NCBI GenBank assembly: GCA_958510825.1
Contig: OY294045.1
Location: 12,141,916-12,205,915 of the forward strand
Origin: Brachypterus glaber
Taxonomy: Eukaryota > Arthropoda > Insecta > Coleoptera > Kateretidae
Direction of reading: 5' to 3'
DNA: 64,000 bases
Both the position numbers and the translations under genes were made by a program. Below are positions 32,576-44,222 of the stretch, piece after piece. Every line of letters starts with the position of its first letter. Position 1 is the first letter of the stretch. A model generated the notes under the pieces. That model was not told where the DNA came from, searched no databases, and worked only from the letters and a program-made list of their open reading frames with translations.

Positions 32576-33677
32576 TATTTGATTGTAATATCTTAATAAT
32601 TAACCTTGTATTTTTGAGAGAAAAGTTATATAAGAGTACAAATATAATCAATATCAATCAACCAACAGATTTACAGTTTTATTATAAAAGATAAGATAAT
32701 TTAAATTGAAAAGTATACATTTTTATGCAGAATACAATAAAATACTAAAAGGAGGAGGTCGTTTGTCCGAGTTTCCTAGATTGGCCTCTGCTAAGGGCCT
32801 AGAGACGGGGCCTAGAGACGCCCCTGCTTCTAAAGTAACTGTTGATTTATCCTGAACATGTATCGTAACTGAAAAAGTAAAAAATTATTCACTAGAGTTA
32901 CTTTTTTCAGTATAACTAGAATTTGGATGTAATGGAAATTAATAGTGAAGAAAATTTACCAGTAACTATACATCTTTTTCTTTTCTGTTGTAAACGATCT
33001 CTGGGTGAAGTATAGTCCAGTCACGGAAGTTTTTCTTCAAAGCCTTATTTTTTTAACTGCTTTTAAAAATGGGAATGTTAGAAATAATAGCACAAGAAAA
33101 AATTGCTTTTAATTTAAAGAAAAATTTACTGTGCCAATTAAAGATAAAACACGACCCTTATGTTATTGGAAAAACCATTGAAAAATCCATTGAAATGTGT
33201 TGGGAAATATTTAGAAATCTATTGAGACTTATTGATATTGATATTGATATTGGGCATTATTCATTAGTTTTTTCAGTTGTATTCTCAATAGTCCGAAATC
33301 ACTACTGCAAATATTTTTGTCAATAGAATTTTTAAACAAATACTAATTGAATAAAATATTACAAATAGAAATTTCGGCCTACTAAAAAACTATTTCGTTA
33401 CAGTAGTAAATACTGAAAGTTGAAAAATAAGGTTGAAAATTTTAGTCATTTCAACTTATATTTTTATATAGTCCACGTGGACTTGCAGCCAGTTAACGTT
33501 TCATTCTATCCAATCAAATTTTATAAAAGATTTATCCACACCCAAAAGGCATTTGTAGTAATATATAATTACTGGACCGGCTTTAATTTGTTTTATTGAT
33601 GTTCTATGTATCGAGCTATATAAGATAAATACGTATTTAATATAATAAAATTTAATTACTTTCCTGTCTGACATTTA
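32576..33677. other. Spacer
   Basis: A short duplicated GGGCCTAGAGACG stretch lies near 32797-32822. The 85-codon ORF at 33069 shows no recognisable domain and ends in a GATATT run. Confidence 0.4.
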
Positions 33678-34139
33678 TCTGTTTTAAATGTAAACATTCT
33701 ACTATAAATGTGACACCGACTATACTGTATATACTGTATATTTCATTAAAAAACGCTATGGTTTGGACTATTGGCAGTGTGTCTCAACGACTCTCTAGGT
33801 CTCATTGTTCGGTAATCAGACTGCGGGTAGCGATTGTAAGCACTCTACCACGCTGGGATTTTCTTGTGTACGGACATACGTACTATTTGTTTTCCGCTAG
33901 AACACATTAATCTGTTTTAAATGTAAACATTCTACTATAAATATGACACCGACTATACTGTATATACTGTATATTTCATTAAAAAACGCTATGGTTTGGA
34001 CTATTAGCAGTGTATCTCAACGACTCTCTAGGTCTCATTGTTCTGTAATCAGACTGCGGGTAGCGATTGTAAGCACTCTACCACGCTGGGATTTTCTTGT
34101 GTACGGACATACGTACTATTTGTTTTCCGCTAGAACACA
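33678..34139 (+). repeat. 233-bp tandem duplication
   Basis: Two head-to-tail copies starting TCTGTTTTAAATGTAAACAT at 33678 and 33911 differ at only a few bases (for example TTGGCAGTGTG versus TTAGCAGTGTA). The paired 66- and 90-codon ORFs are a result of the duplication. The sequence after the second copy (34140 on) is unique. Confidence 0.92.
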
Positions 34140-35088
34140 GCCTCGCCAGATGATTGCGTTCTATTGTTTATCGCAGAAACGCAGAGGATGTCAATTGTGT
34201 TCATTATTCATATGAGATGGAGCTTTTCCACGATTTTTTTATACGAGTAATGGATATGCAAACAAATGGGTATGACACACAATAGTATATTTATAATGGA
34301 TTAATCAGGAAATCTACAAAAGAAAAGTATGAAAAAGCATCACATTGATGAGTATATATACTCATAAATTCCTTTGGGTCATAACTGGGCCTAAAATTGA
34401 AATCTTTGTTATATTTCAGTTTTATCAAAGAAGGGGCATACATGCAGGGCATATTCTAGCAACAGTTGTAATAAAATGCAGTTGAGTTGCACATAGACAT
34501 TTGTTATTACAATTTCTGTACTTTTACTTAGGCATTACTTAGGTAAGTTACATTTAAAAAATTATTATGTTTTATTTCACTGGTACATTTAAGACAACTG
34601 ATTTTAGATCATTTCCTTTGAGTTATTTAATTTTCATGGACAAATAGACAAAAGTGTTAGGTTTTATAGGATTCCAACCAAAAATTATTTTGTGGGACCA
34701 TAATAAAATCATCGAAAAGTTCATTACCTCTAGTGATCTTACTGTCAACAATTGTGCTAGATAAGTTTTCAGGTAAATTTTTAAAAGGTAATATATGATT
34801 GGTCAAATTTAAATTTTTAAATAATCTTATTGCAATATTGGTCTATATATGAAAAAGTAGATTGAGTTGCTTTTCGTTCGCGAAACGAGCAACAAGTTAT
34901 TTATTTGAGGTTATGTTGAGAGAGATTTTTAAAATATTATAATACAACCTAGATAGGTTAGAAGTAAAAAGACAAAACATAGGAATGAGACATCCCAGAC
35001 CTGCATAATAGCAGGTCCTAATTAATTAGAAATTGGAATTTGAGATTGGTTGGTCGGATAGCCTTAGTAGCTAAGACCATAAAACTGA
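34140..35088. other. Spacer
   Basis: A short block with GGTCGGATAGCCTTAGTAGC just before the GAA repeat looks like a retroelement 3' end that seeded the microsatellite, but no coding part remains. Confidence 0.35.
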
Positions 35089-35250
35089 ATGGAAGAAGAA
35101 GAAGAAGAAGAAGAAGAAGAAGAAGAAGAAGAAGAAGAAGAAGAAGAAGAAGAAGAAGAAGAAAAAGAAGAAAAAGAAGAAAAAAAGAAGAAGAAGAAGA
35201 AGAAGAAGAAGAAAAAGAAGAAGAATAAGAAGAAGAATAAGAAGAAGAAA
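35089..35250 (+). repeat. (GAA)n microsatellite, ~160 bp
   Basis: A long GAA run with AAA and TAA interruptions toward its right end. ORFs through it encode poly-Arg, poly-Glu or poly-Lys and are not genes. Confidence 0.97.
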
Positions 35251-36639
35251 GAAGAGATTAACTGCCTGATGAATATCTATCCAGAGGCGAGTAGCCAGTC
35301 ACTCTTACCTGGGTAGGCACCTGGGTGGCAGCTTTTTCCTACTTTGCTCTACAAAACTGCCATTCTAAAATGCGGTAGTCATTTATGCTAAATTTACTTT
35401 CATACACAATATAATTTTTTATTAGATATAATTACTCTGTGTTAAATGGCGTGCAATAACATACTGCAGTAAAGCACAACGTATATTATTAATAAATTTA
35501 ATTTACGTACGAGGTATATTAAATTTAAATTAATAATAAAGCAAAACCTCAACAAAACGTATGCATTTATAATCATACTAAAACACATTTTTAAATTAAT
35601 TATATTTGATGAACACTATATAAATATAGGGCTAAAGGCAGTATCTGACTCAAATAAACATAACACATAAAATTAGTATTAAAAACTCATTATTTGTATC
35701 ACCCACAACCCTCTCTGAAATCGAAATTATAATAAAAATGTGTGTAAAAAGCAATCAAGTGGTCTAGATGAAATAACTGGTAAAATAATAAAAGAAGTTT
35801 GTGATATAATGACTATTATATCACATACTTCTTTTATTTATATATACATGTATATTTAGGGAATTTCCTTTATGGATTGGTATTGAAGACTTAAAGGACT
35901 ATATCGTATTTTGGGCTAAATCGCCTGCAGCGATAAGACTTTACATGCATATAGATACATAAAAAATAAATACTTAGCCAAAATTTTAGCCCTTCTTATG
36001 TCCTAGAAAATACTTTAATTAATTGTTTTAATTACCAATTTTGACATAGGCTAATGAAGGATTTGGCAACATTGCACGTTTCATGTGTCAAGTGTCATGA
36101 AAGTAAAAGGTTTTGTTAGCAGGCTATTAAAATGTAAAAAGCTATTAAAAAATGTAAGAATTTTAAGCAGTTAATGTTTTATAGGTTAAATATAAAAAAA
36201 AATTATTGGTTTTAAATGATGCATTGTTGTCAGGTTTACGATAACAAAAAATGTTTATTTTTTTATGTAATAATGTTTTCTTCAAATAAACTTTATAAAC
36301 AGTTTTTTATCAATTTTCTTCATAATTTTGCACTGTTTTAAACAAAAACATATTTTCCTCATTTAGCCCAAAACTCCCATTTAAAACAATATCTTTCTTT
36401 ATGTTGCGAATAATAAATTTCTACACGGAGTCTGTCCGCCTGCCAGTAGTGTCATCTCGTAAATTCTTTATGAACTTTTAAATATGGCTGTCGTTAACGT
36501 CGTTTATTGTATATAACGCACTTTGGTACAAACATTTCTAATTTTGAACAAAATGTTTCTTTATTCGTGAAGCTGCGAAAAGTATGACAATATGCAGAAG
36601 ATAGCTAAAATCGAAAACTAATTGAAAATCATTCATTGT
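35251..36639. other. AT-rich spacer with one hairpin
   Basis: At 35797-35842 AAAAGAAGTTTGTGATATAA and its near complement form a ~20-bp stem hairpin. Nothing else was recognised. Confidence 0.4.
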
Positions 36640-36922
36640 GGGAGGCATAGCGTAGTGGCTAGCGCGTATGCATAGCAAGTCTACTATCGTGAGTTCGATT
36701 CTCACTGGCGCCGATTTGCCTTTTTCAGTTAATTAATAATTGAAATTTGGTGAAGGCGATAAGTGAAACGGACACTCCCTAGAAACTGGTTCGAAAGTCA
36801 GTATAAGCCGGTGGTTCCCTCTACTACTAGCCCACACAAGTCCTGGACTTAGGGGATGCTTAATTAAGTAGAATAGTACGAGGTTAAACAAACAAACAAA
36901 CAAACAAACAAACAAACAAACA
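36640..36922 (+). mobile_element. tRNA-derived SINE, copy 3, most complete
   Basis: Starts GGGAGGCATAGCGTAGTGGC (A box), B box GAGTTCGATTC at about 36689, body with GGCGCCGATTTGCC, AATTAATAATTGAAATTTGG, GGTGGTTCCCTC and GTCCTGGACTTAGGGG, and an (AAAC)n tail of about 40 bp. The length is ~283 bp. The long clean tail suggests a young insertion. Confidence 0.92.
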
Positions 36923-37740
36923 ATTCCAGGATGCGTCGCATTCACCAAAATTGTAAAGAGTCCAAATTGTTTTTTAATCATTCCTTTTCGCGACATGTCA
37001 GATAATACAAATGAAATTCGACGCAGAAAAAAAATTGAGTTAATTTCAAATACAAAAAAAAAATGATTTTTGATCAATTAACGAACAAAGATCTACAATT
37101 CTGCTTTTTTATATGCTTTTTTTTATCAGGATTCAACAGAAACAAATAAAATGTATCACACGAAAAATTTTAGAGCGTTTCATGGTCAAATGCTTTATAA
37201 TGAAAAATTAGATTTTTCATTTTTAATTTGTGATAAAAAAAAATAAATTATGAAAAAGAGCCAAAAAATAAAGAAATGTACCTCAGGAACAAAAATTAAC
37301 ATGTTTTACTTTTATATGTTCAATATAATATATTATACAAAAGTATTGAATTTGAAATTGAATTTTTTTTCGATTTTTTCACTTTTTTCGACGTTTCCGA
37401 AGCTTTTAAAACTTTTGAGGCCATGTTAAAAAACTCGAGTACGTTTTGAGCTAGAAATCTGAAATTTAGTATGCAGGTGTATTGGCGTCATAACTCGGAT
37501 AAGTTCGAAGATGGGGAAAGTCGAGCTTACCGAAAAGGACGTAACTGCTCAAGTCGCTTACTTCACCAATAATCAGGTTTTTTTATTCCAAACAAAAACA
37601 TAAGAAGTCATTTTTTTACTATGGAGTCTTCTTTTCGAAATATAGTGGTCTAAAGTCTTAAAACAATCTCACACATGTTTTTTGGGTTTTACGCTTATAT
37701 TTCGTTATAGTCGAGTTTTTTTTTTGAAATTTGAGTTTGT
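36923..37740. other. Spacer
   Basis: No recognised element; the 114-codon minus-strand ORF here is the read-through of the SINE. Confidence 0.4.
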
Positions 37741-37754
37741 GTCATTTTTACATG

Positions 37755-38010
37755 CGCAGAACTGCTCAGGCAAACACAAGTATGCGCAGAAGTGTTTGAA
37801 AATACATACAAATGTTCAAAAGTGTTCTGGCAAACATATACAAATATACCATGCGTAGTAGGATTGGATGAAACATATTTATGCGCAGAAGTGTTTAATA
37901 ATACATACGAATGCACAAAAGTGTTTTGGAAACATATAAAAATATACACAATATACACAATAGTGTTTTGGCAAGCATATACAAATATACCATGCGCAGT
38001 AGGGTTTAGT
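37755..38010 (+). repeat. Degenerate ~90-bp tandem repeats
   Basis: TGCGCAGAAGTGTTTGAAAA, CAAAAGTGTTTTGG and ATATACAAATATACCATGCG blocks recur about three times with varying spacing. Opposite-strand ORFs of 80 and 87 codons follow from this repetition. Confidence 0.75.
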
Positions 38011-39629
38011 GGACTTTTTTTCCTATTTTCGTAATCTTTTTAATACATTTATTTATTTTATACCTTTCCCGCAGCACATCTAATTTTTTTACTGCACAGC
38101 CCCCTTAACCCTCTTAACCCCTGGGTCCAGGCTTTGGAAATAACCACCAATTATAATATATATTAAAAAAAAACTGGTAACGACCTCAAATAACAAACAA
38201 TTGAGTTGTAGGATATAGGACAAAAAGAAAACAATGCCAAAAACTTTATTAACTAATACATATATTATATAATATATAATATTATTATATTATATAATAT
38301 TATAAAATAATTATCTGTAGATAATATAAATTTTATGTAGCAGACAGCTATAAGTAGTTTAATTATTACTAATGATATATCGTAAATTATACTTTAATAT
38401 TTTAATGATTAGTTAGTTAATAATTACGATGAAAAACCAGAATACAAGGCATTTACACCATAAATTACCTTTTTTTTTGGGAGAAAATGGCACGGATTTT
38501 TTCCCTGGAATGTTAAATATTTAACAAGGATAGTTAAAGTTCGGATTTATGACTATTTAAACTACAGTAAATAAGAGGTTTATTTTACTGCAATTAAACT
38601 AACGCTATTTAATGTAGGTGATTTACAGGCAATTAAACTAATGCTTTTTAATGCAGGTGATTTACAGGCAACTTTTGTATTGCATTAATTGACTTAACGC
38701 TATCACGTTCTTATTGGTAAAACAAGTTAATATAACACAGGCCAACAAATTTTCAACTTTTGAAAGTTGATTTGGATCTGACAGCTGATTTTGATTAATT
38801 TGGTTATGTTGATTTCGAATATAACTTCCGATTTTGTCTATCACAAAAGAGTTTTGAACAACCGCACAGTGGGCCAGGAAAAAGAAAACAGGGCAAAATT
38901 CCGAATTATTGCATATGAATATTTTTGATACCGCTGATTTCGAATAAAATATCGAAAACTAAAAAAGAAATCCGCGCCATTATAATGCATTATAATTAAT
39001 TATAATGCAGTATAATGCATTAGGATGGTCCAAAATTTTATTTTTATTTCTACCTTTCGATGTCCATAACTTAAAAATTCTACACTTTATGTTAAATAAT
39101 GAGCATGGCTTATAGCTGAAAAAAATTATAGGTCATGGAATCACAAAAATGCTTGTTTGGCTTGTATGTAAAAAAAATCCAAAATGTTTTTTTTTTAAAC
39201 TTACAAAGTTTTCATTTTTTTTAGTTTTTTTTTTCGAAAACGAAAAACAAAAAAAACTAAAAAAAAATTTTCAAAATTTTTATATTTTTATTTCTTTTTG
39301 CGAAACGTAAAAAAAAATTATTTTCTTTTTATTAAAAATTATATTTTTTTATTTAAAAAAAAAAGTTTAACTTTTTTCTTTTTGGGGATTACTTTCGAAA
39401 ACAACAGGGATCTTCCCCTCATAGAACTTCATTTTTCAAGTCTATCGGATTATTCGCTCTTGAGTTATCGTGTCTACAAAAAACGTAACATCGAACAGAC
39501 GGACGGACAGACGGACGACATTTTCAGTCAGTTTCTTATTTTTTCATGAAACGCATTTGTATCCAAGAATTTTTTGTCTAGCACGTTTTATGGCGAATTT
39601 GGGAAATTCGAAACTAACGTGAATAGTAG
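38011..39629. other. Spacer with low-complexity tracts
   Basis: Contains an AT-only palindromic stretch (38260-38335), a ~43-bp direct duplication around GGTGATTTACAGGCAA (38600-38668), TATAATGCA repeats (38978-39022) and a CAGACGGA run (39494-39515). No gene is supported. Confidence 0.5.
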
Positions 39630-39750
39630 TTTGAGGTTATGTGTTTGACGTTTACTAATTTTTTGACAGCAGATATGTAAAATCAGCTGATTGTAACTTC
39701 CCAACCGTTGTCATAGGTATCATAAGCACTAGCTACTAACTAGGTCGAAG
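39630..39750 (+). repeat. Dispersed repeat, copy 2 of 25695-25835
   Basis: Same orientation as copy 1, with TTTGAGGTTATGTGTTTGACG and CAGCAGATATGTAAAATCAG. Confidence 0.7.
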
Positions 39751-39782
39751 GAAAAAATACAAATTGTTTTTGAAAATCAAGA

Positions 39783-40475
39783 AAAAATGGCTGATTCAAA
39801 TGTCAAAAGTTGCAAAAATATGGTCGGAAAATAGTTATGGTCCATTTTTTCAAGCAAGATAGTAAATTAAAAATCGCACAGTAAATATTTTTACAACAGG
39901 TTTGAATAGTATAAGTTTTTGTATAGAATATAGTTATGTTTTATAAAATAAATTACACAGTATATTCGCACATCCAAAATATTAAAAATATTCACTATGC
40001 GATTTTTAATTTACTATCTTGCTTGAAGAAACAGACATAGATAAAGGTTTTTGAGGTTGCTGATTACAAAAATTCTATTCTAAATTTTGTAAAGAAAATA
40101 GGGTGTCCAATATGAGGAACATAAATGTCAAAAGTTCTGAAAATAGTATTTTTTTGTTAATAAAATGGCGAAACCTATATGGTGGACATAAAGTTCAAAA
40201 CTTTCCAAAATATTGCCTAAATATAGTAAGATGGGGGTTTTTGAGGTCGCTGATTATAAGAATAATATTATTTGTGGCTAACATTAACGTAAAGAGTAGT
40301 TTCCTTTCTTTGAAAACAGTTTTTGAGATAAACAGTTAAAAAATATTTGTCCGAAAATGATTATATACAATTTCTGACGTCGCTAATTCTGAAAAGACTA
40401 ACTATTTATTTATTTGTAAAGAAAATGGTGGTGCTAATATAGCGAACATAAATGTCAAAAGTTGAGTAAATAGAG
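39783..40475 (+). repeat. Diverged direct repeats built on ATAAATGTCAAAAGTT, with an inner palindrome
   Basis: ATAAATGTCAAAAGTT-like blocks occur at about 39797, 40121 and 40446, and TGAGGTYGCTGATTA-like blocks near 40050 and 40240. At 39849-40029 CAAGCAAGATAGTAAATTAA and its complement form a separate ~180-bp palindrome. Old tandem or retro-derived sequence, type unknown. Confidence 0.5.
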
Positions 40476-40670
40476 CCGGTTTGTTTTTCACCCAAAATTT
40501 GTTTTAGGGTGGTATTGGCTGATAGCGTTACGTATTTATAGAGTAGGGGATAATTCTCAACGTCACAAAGCGTTACATGGGGAAGGGGGTCGCAAATGCA
40601 AAATTTTGTTTACGTATTTAAGTATAATCCCTAACTAATAATATTTTCGATAGGAACATTGAAATGAAAA

Positions 40671-40956
40671 CAGGGCCGTAGCTATGGGGGGAATGGGGGG
40701 ACCCTTCCCCCACCTATCTTAAAATCAAAAAAAGTTCATTATTTCATGGATTAAAAACAACATAAAAGTTGCATATTTCATGGATTAAAAATATAAAAGT
40801 TGCATATTGTTTCTAGGGTGGGACTTTTTTTTTTTTTTTTAGTCATGAACTTTTTTTTGACAAGGAAAAAAGTTGTGTTTTTAGGCTAAAAAAAGAAAAA
40901 AAGTTGCAATTTTTGACCTCCTCCCCCCCCACCAAATCTCCTTCGCTACGGCCCTG
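40671..40956. mobile_element. hAT-type MITE with perfect 8-bp target duplication
   Basis: Termini CAGGGCCGTAGC and GCTACGGCCCTG are typical of hAT elements, and AATGAAAA stands on both sides (40663-40670, 40957-40964). C-rich/G-rich subterminal tracts flank an AT-rich, AAAAGTTGCA-containing interior of 286 bp total. Non-coding. Confidence 0.88.
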
Positions 40957-41284
40957 AATGAAAATTTACATTTTTTTGAATAAACCATAGCAAAAATGTT
41001 ATCTCTGTTATCTTTTTTTCTATTTTTTTCTATGGTTTATTTAAATCAACTCCAATATGAGTAAGGATCAAGAATTTCTTAATTTAAACATTTTTTTGGT
41101 TAGTTTCGTTTATCATCATCATCCATCCTAGGGATAGAAAGTTCTTTATTTAATAATTCTTAAATAAATAATTATAATTATAATAATATTTCCAACAGGA
41201 TGCTTCTTGAAATTTATTTAGGGTTATTTGTGAAAAACACTCGGAAAAGAAGCAAATAAAAACTTTATTGCATTACATAATCAT

Positions 41285-41321
41285 GCCAACGTTTCACCTA
41301 ATATTTAGGCTTCTTCAGGGC
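41285..41321 (-). ncRNA. Hammerhead-like motif of Penelope type (left arm)
   Basis: On the minus strand: stem I GCC, CTGAAGA, one A, stem II GCCTAA-ATA-TTAGGT, GAAA, minimal stem III CG, UU, then GGC closing stem I. One extra base sits between the CTGAAGA box and stem II, and stem I is 3 bp, so activity alone is doubtful; PLE hammerheads may act as dimers. Confidence 0.6.
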
Positions 41322-41474
41322 TAAAAAGACATAAAAATTATAAAACTTTTTGGTAAGTTTTTAATTTATTAATTTCTTTTATTTTTGTTTGAATACATTT
41401 TTTCCCAAAAAAAAAAGTCAGTTTATAATGTCCAAGTTATGTCCAAAAAGTTTTATAATTTTTATGTCTTTTTA

Positions 41475-41511
41475 GCCCTGAAGAAGTCTAAATATTAGGT
41501 GAAACGTTGGC
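41475..41511 (+). ncRNA. Hammerhead-like motif of Penelope type (right arm)
   Basis: Mirror copy of the motif at 41285: GCC, CTGAAGA, stem II (GTCTAA-ATA-TTAGGT, with a mismatch), GAAA, CG, TT, GGC. Predicted cut after 41508. Confidence 0.58.
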
Positions 41512-41600
41512 ATGATTATGTAACACAATAAAGTTTTTATTTACTTCATTTCCGAGTGTTTATCACAAATAACGCTAAATAAATTATAATTATCTAATTA

Positions 41601-42756
41601 CACTAGGCAACAAATCGCAACTTTTTTTTTTGCCCCGATCGGAAAGTAAATTTTTCTTACTAATTCGAGGGTGTAGAATTCGAATCTGACCTTAGCACCT
41701 AAAATTTTTGAGATATAAGTTCAGGTAATAATGACGTTTTTTTTTCAAAATCTTTAAAAAAAAGAGTAGAATTTTGAAAATTTTAGTGTATATTAAAAAA
41801 AAATACGAAGAATTCAAAAATCTATATGTCAAGAACCTACTGTCAGAGTAAGTACGCGAAAAAAAATAAAAAGGTTAAAATGAAAGTGCAGAGTTTACTT
41901 AATTGCTCATTTGTGGCAAAACTATCAAATTTTTTTAAAAAATTTATAGAACTTAATTTGTAGATTATAAAATTCTCTACAAAAATATTTATACAAATAT
42001 ATTTTTATTTTGCTTAGTTTGTTCCTAAAAAGTAAATAAATGAAAAAGATATAAAATTAAAGTACACAGTGTAAACTTTTTTCCCGAGCCCAAAAAATAT
42101 ATTTTTCTTATCAATTTAAAGGCGCCAAATCCAAATTTGACCTTAAAAAAAATTCAGCACGTCTTATTTTTTAAATTTTAATACATGCAATTATGCCAAT
42201 TTAAAAATAATTTATAAAACAAAATATTGTGTTTTTTTTTTGTTTTTTTAATGGTTCTACATCATAAAAATGTTACTTTATTACATAAGAACCATAATAC
42301 GTAACATTTTTTTAGTTCATTTTTGACCTCCTAGTAATGATTTTTGACAATTTTTTAGCATGAGTACGTGGCGATAAGCTTGTCCCCTTATGCACCCTTC
42401 TTCTTACCCTCCACCCCTACTTAGTTTTGTCACATTATCCATTTTTTTTAAATATTTTTTTTTTCATAATATCCCTATTTATTCTACCTATGAATTTAAA
42501 GTTTCTATGTTTTAAGTTGGGTATTTTTTAACTAATATTGAGTCGCCGAATCCAAATTTGTCCTTGGAGTATTTTTGTCTCCCATGATTTTAGAACAAAA
42601 GAGGGATAAAATAATGATTTTTTAAGATTTTTATCATATTTTTCTCAGAAAACTTAGGTAATAGAAATATTCTGAGGCCAGATTCGGTTTCAGCGACCCA
42701 AAATTAGTTAAAAAACATATGACTCCAATCGGGGCAAGAAACCGTGTTGCCTAGTG
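41601..42756. mobile_element. CACTA-like non-autonomous element
   Basis: Ends CACTAGGCAACA and TGTTGCCTAGTG with TTA directly outside both (3-bp duplication), as in CACTA/EnSpm-type elements. Terminal repeats extend ~40 bp (TGCCCCGATCGG / CCAATCGGGGCA). Internal copies of a GAATCTGACCTTAG / GAGGCCAGATTCGG motif occur at about 41683, 42130, 42549 and 42678. No ORF. Confidence 0.68.
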
Positions 42757-43370
42757 TTATCTAAGTTTATCCCCTTATAACTGCCAACTGTAAATATCTA
42801 CACACTATTCGCATGTGATTAAATGAAGTAAATGAGCATCTCGGCATTTCGTGTAATAAAAACATTAGTGCATGTCTCAAAATTCGATTTTAATTGCGCA
42901 TTAAGGCTTATTTTTGTTATTTTGTAAGACACAATAATCACTCTACAGTTGACTCTTCAAGATTATAGTTCTTAATAAAAAATAAACGTGTAAGTTTTAT
43001 AGCCTTTTAGGTTAAAAATCCCATTAAATGTAGTTCTTGAAAGGATTAGTTGATAAAAGATCAGTAAAAAATAACTGTCAAATCAATTAAATACACTATA
43101 TTTTTTTTATCGATTGATTCTAAAAGCCACACTTTTTGTTCATGTTTAACGGGCGAAAAGTTGAACTTTGTGGCCCTAGGGCCAAAAAGATTTTTTCGCC
43201 CCCTAAATTAAAACTAGTTATATTTAAGCTTTTTAAGAGAAGATGCTTTCAAAATGTGTCTTTTAACCTAAATTATTTTATTTTAAATGTAACCGTCTTA
43301 ATTTATTGTCTATATGTTTAAATGTATGTATTCTAAAGTGCCCACAGTCCCCTTATAAAAACCTGACAAG
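42757..43370. other. AT-rich spacer
   Basis: A 61-codon ORF at 43136 shows no recognisable content. No other structure. Confidence 0.4.
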
Positions 43371-43374
43371 GCCC

Positions 43375-43415
43375 GCCCTGAAGATGCTTCAATGATTGAA
43401 GCGAAAACGCTCGGC
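43375..43415 (+). ncRNA. Hammerhead-like motif of Penelope type
   Basis: GCC (43375-43377), CTGAAGA (43378-43384), one T, stem II GCTTCAA-TGA-TTGAAGC with a perfect 7-bp stem, GAAA (43403-43406), ACGC, TC, GGC. Predicted cut after 43412. Stem III is not convincing. It lies just upstream of the dispersed repeat copy at 43541, and no reverse transcriptase is nearby. Confidence 0.55.
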
Positions 43416-43540
43416 TAATCTTATTTATTTATAACAATTATACCGATATACAAAGAATCATAGTTTTTCATTATACATTCACGGTATACACGTCAAACCC
43501 ACAGTAAGATGCTTTACCTTTACTGTAATATTTATAAAGA

Positions 43541-43805
43541 AATATGACCTTTTGGTCACTTTTGGTCTTAAACTGACTGTTCTTTTTGGCCAGATACAGT
43601 TATTATAATCATTTCATACAAAATAAAAATTTCTTCTATAACATAACCTCAAAATATATGTTAACTGATTAATCTGTATTAATCCACTAAAATAAATTAA
43701 AAACACAAAATTTCAGTTGTAAAATCAATTTCAATTTTTATAATATTCATAGAACAGTTTTGGAAGTATTATTATTTTCATAACAGACACATTGTAACAG
43801 AAATT
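43541..43805 (+). repeat. Dispersed repeat, copy 2 of 3646-3870
   Basis: TATGACCTTTTGGTCACTTT and the following ~240 bp align with the copy near 3.7 kb. Confidence 0.6.
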
Positions 43806-44021
43806 AATCACCAAGCTATAGCTTTTTTAATTTGAAAATGAAACCGTACGCAAAAGAAACGATTTAATTCTTTTTTAGCTATTTGATTGGATAGCAATTT
43901 GCCATGGATAACTAGATAAGTAATAAAACAGGAAAAAGAAATATTTTTTGCAATTTAAGTAAGTATATTTTAATAATTTGTTATAATTAGTAACAATCGA
44001 ATAAAAAATATTGTATAATAC

Positions 44022-44142
44022 ACGGGCAAAAAGATAAATTTCGATTTCGTAGGTTTATTACCCTCGGGCTGGCCCTATCCGCCGGCCCTCGGCTTCTAAA
44101 AACCTACTAAATCGAAAAACTTAACTTTTCGCCCTTGTATTA
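44022..44142. mobile_element. Palindromic repeat with GC-rich centre
   Basis: CGGGCAAAAAGATAAATTTC on the left and GAAAAACTTAACTTTTCGCCC on the right pair imperfectly, with GTAGGTTT / AAACCTAC inside and a CCCTCGGGCTGGCCC centre. Similar in plan to 21244 and 32465. Confidence 0.5.
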
Positions 44143-44222
44143 CATATAACTATTATTTTAATTATACATCACAAATATTGTGACGTCGTATAAAAAAATC
44201 TGTACTACTACATGTGGTGTGA

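Larger units (their letters stand above)
41211..41590. mobile_element. Penelope-like (PLE) terminal repeats in head-to-head arrangement
   Basis: Two ~150-bp arms in inverted orientation each contain GCCCTGAAGAAG, a short hairpin and GTGAAACGTTGGCATGATTA, the signature of PLE long terminal repeats. Outer parts (ATTTGTGAAAAACACTCGG and complement) also pair. No reverse transcriptase remains between them. PLE copies are known to form such inverted partial copies. Confidence 0.65.

Noticed and set aside
35262..35290. Hammerhead core at CTGATGA near 35267
   Set aside because: No stem II and no GAAA box within a suitable distance.
35040..35316. Arg/Glu/Lys-rich ORFs
   Set aside because: They are translations of the (GAA)n microsatellite in different frames.
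36640..36715. Functional tRNA gene
   Set aside because: A and B boxes are present, but the acceptor stem does not pair (GGGAGGC versus TGGCGCC) and the sequence continues into a SINE body; same for the copies at 6.6, 26.3 and 60.2 kb.
37695..38034. Overlapping 87- and 80-residue ORFs on opposite strands
   Set aside because: Both follow from degenerate tandem repeats, and neither has a recognisable domain.
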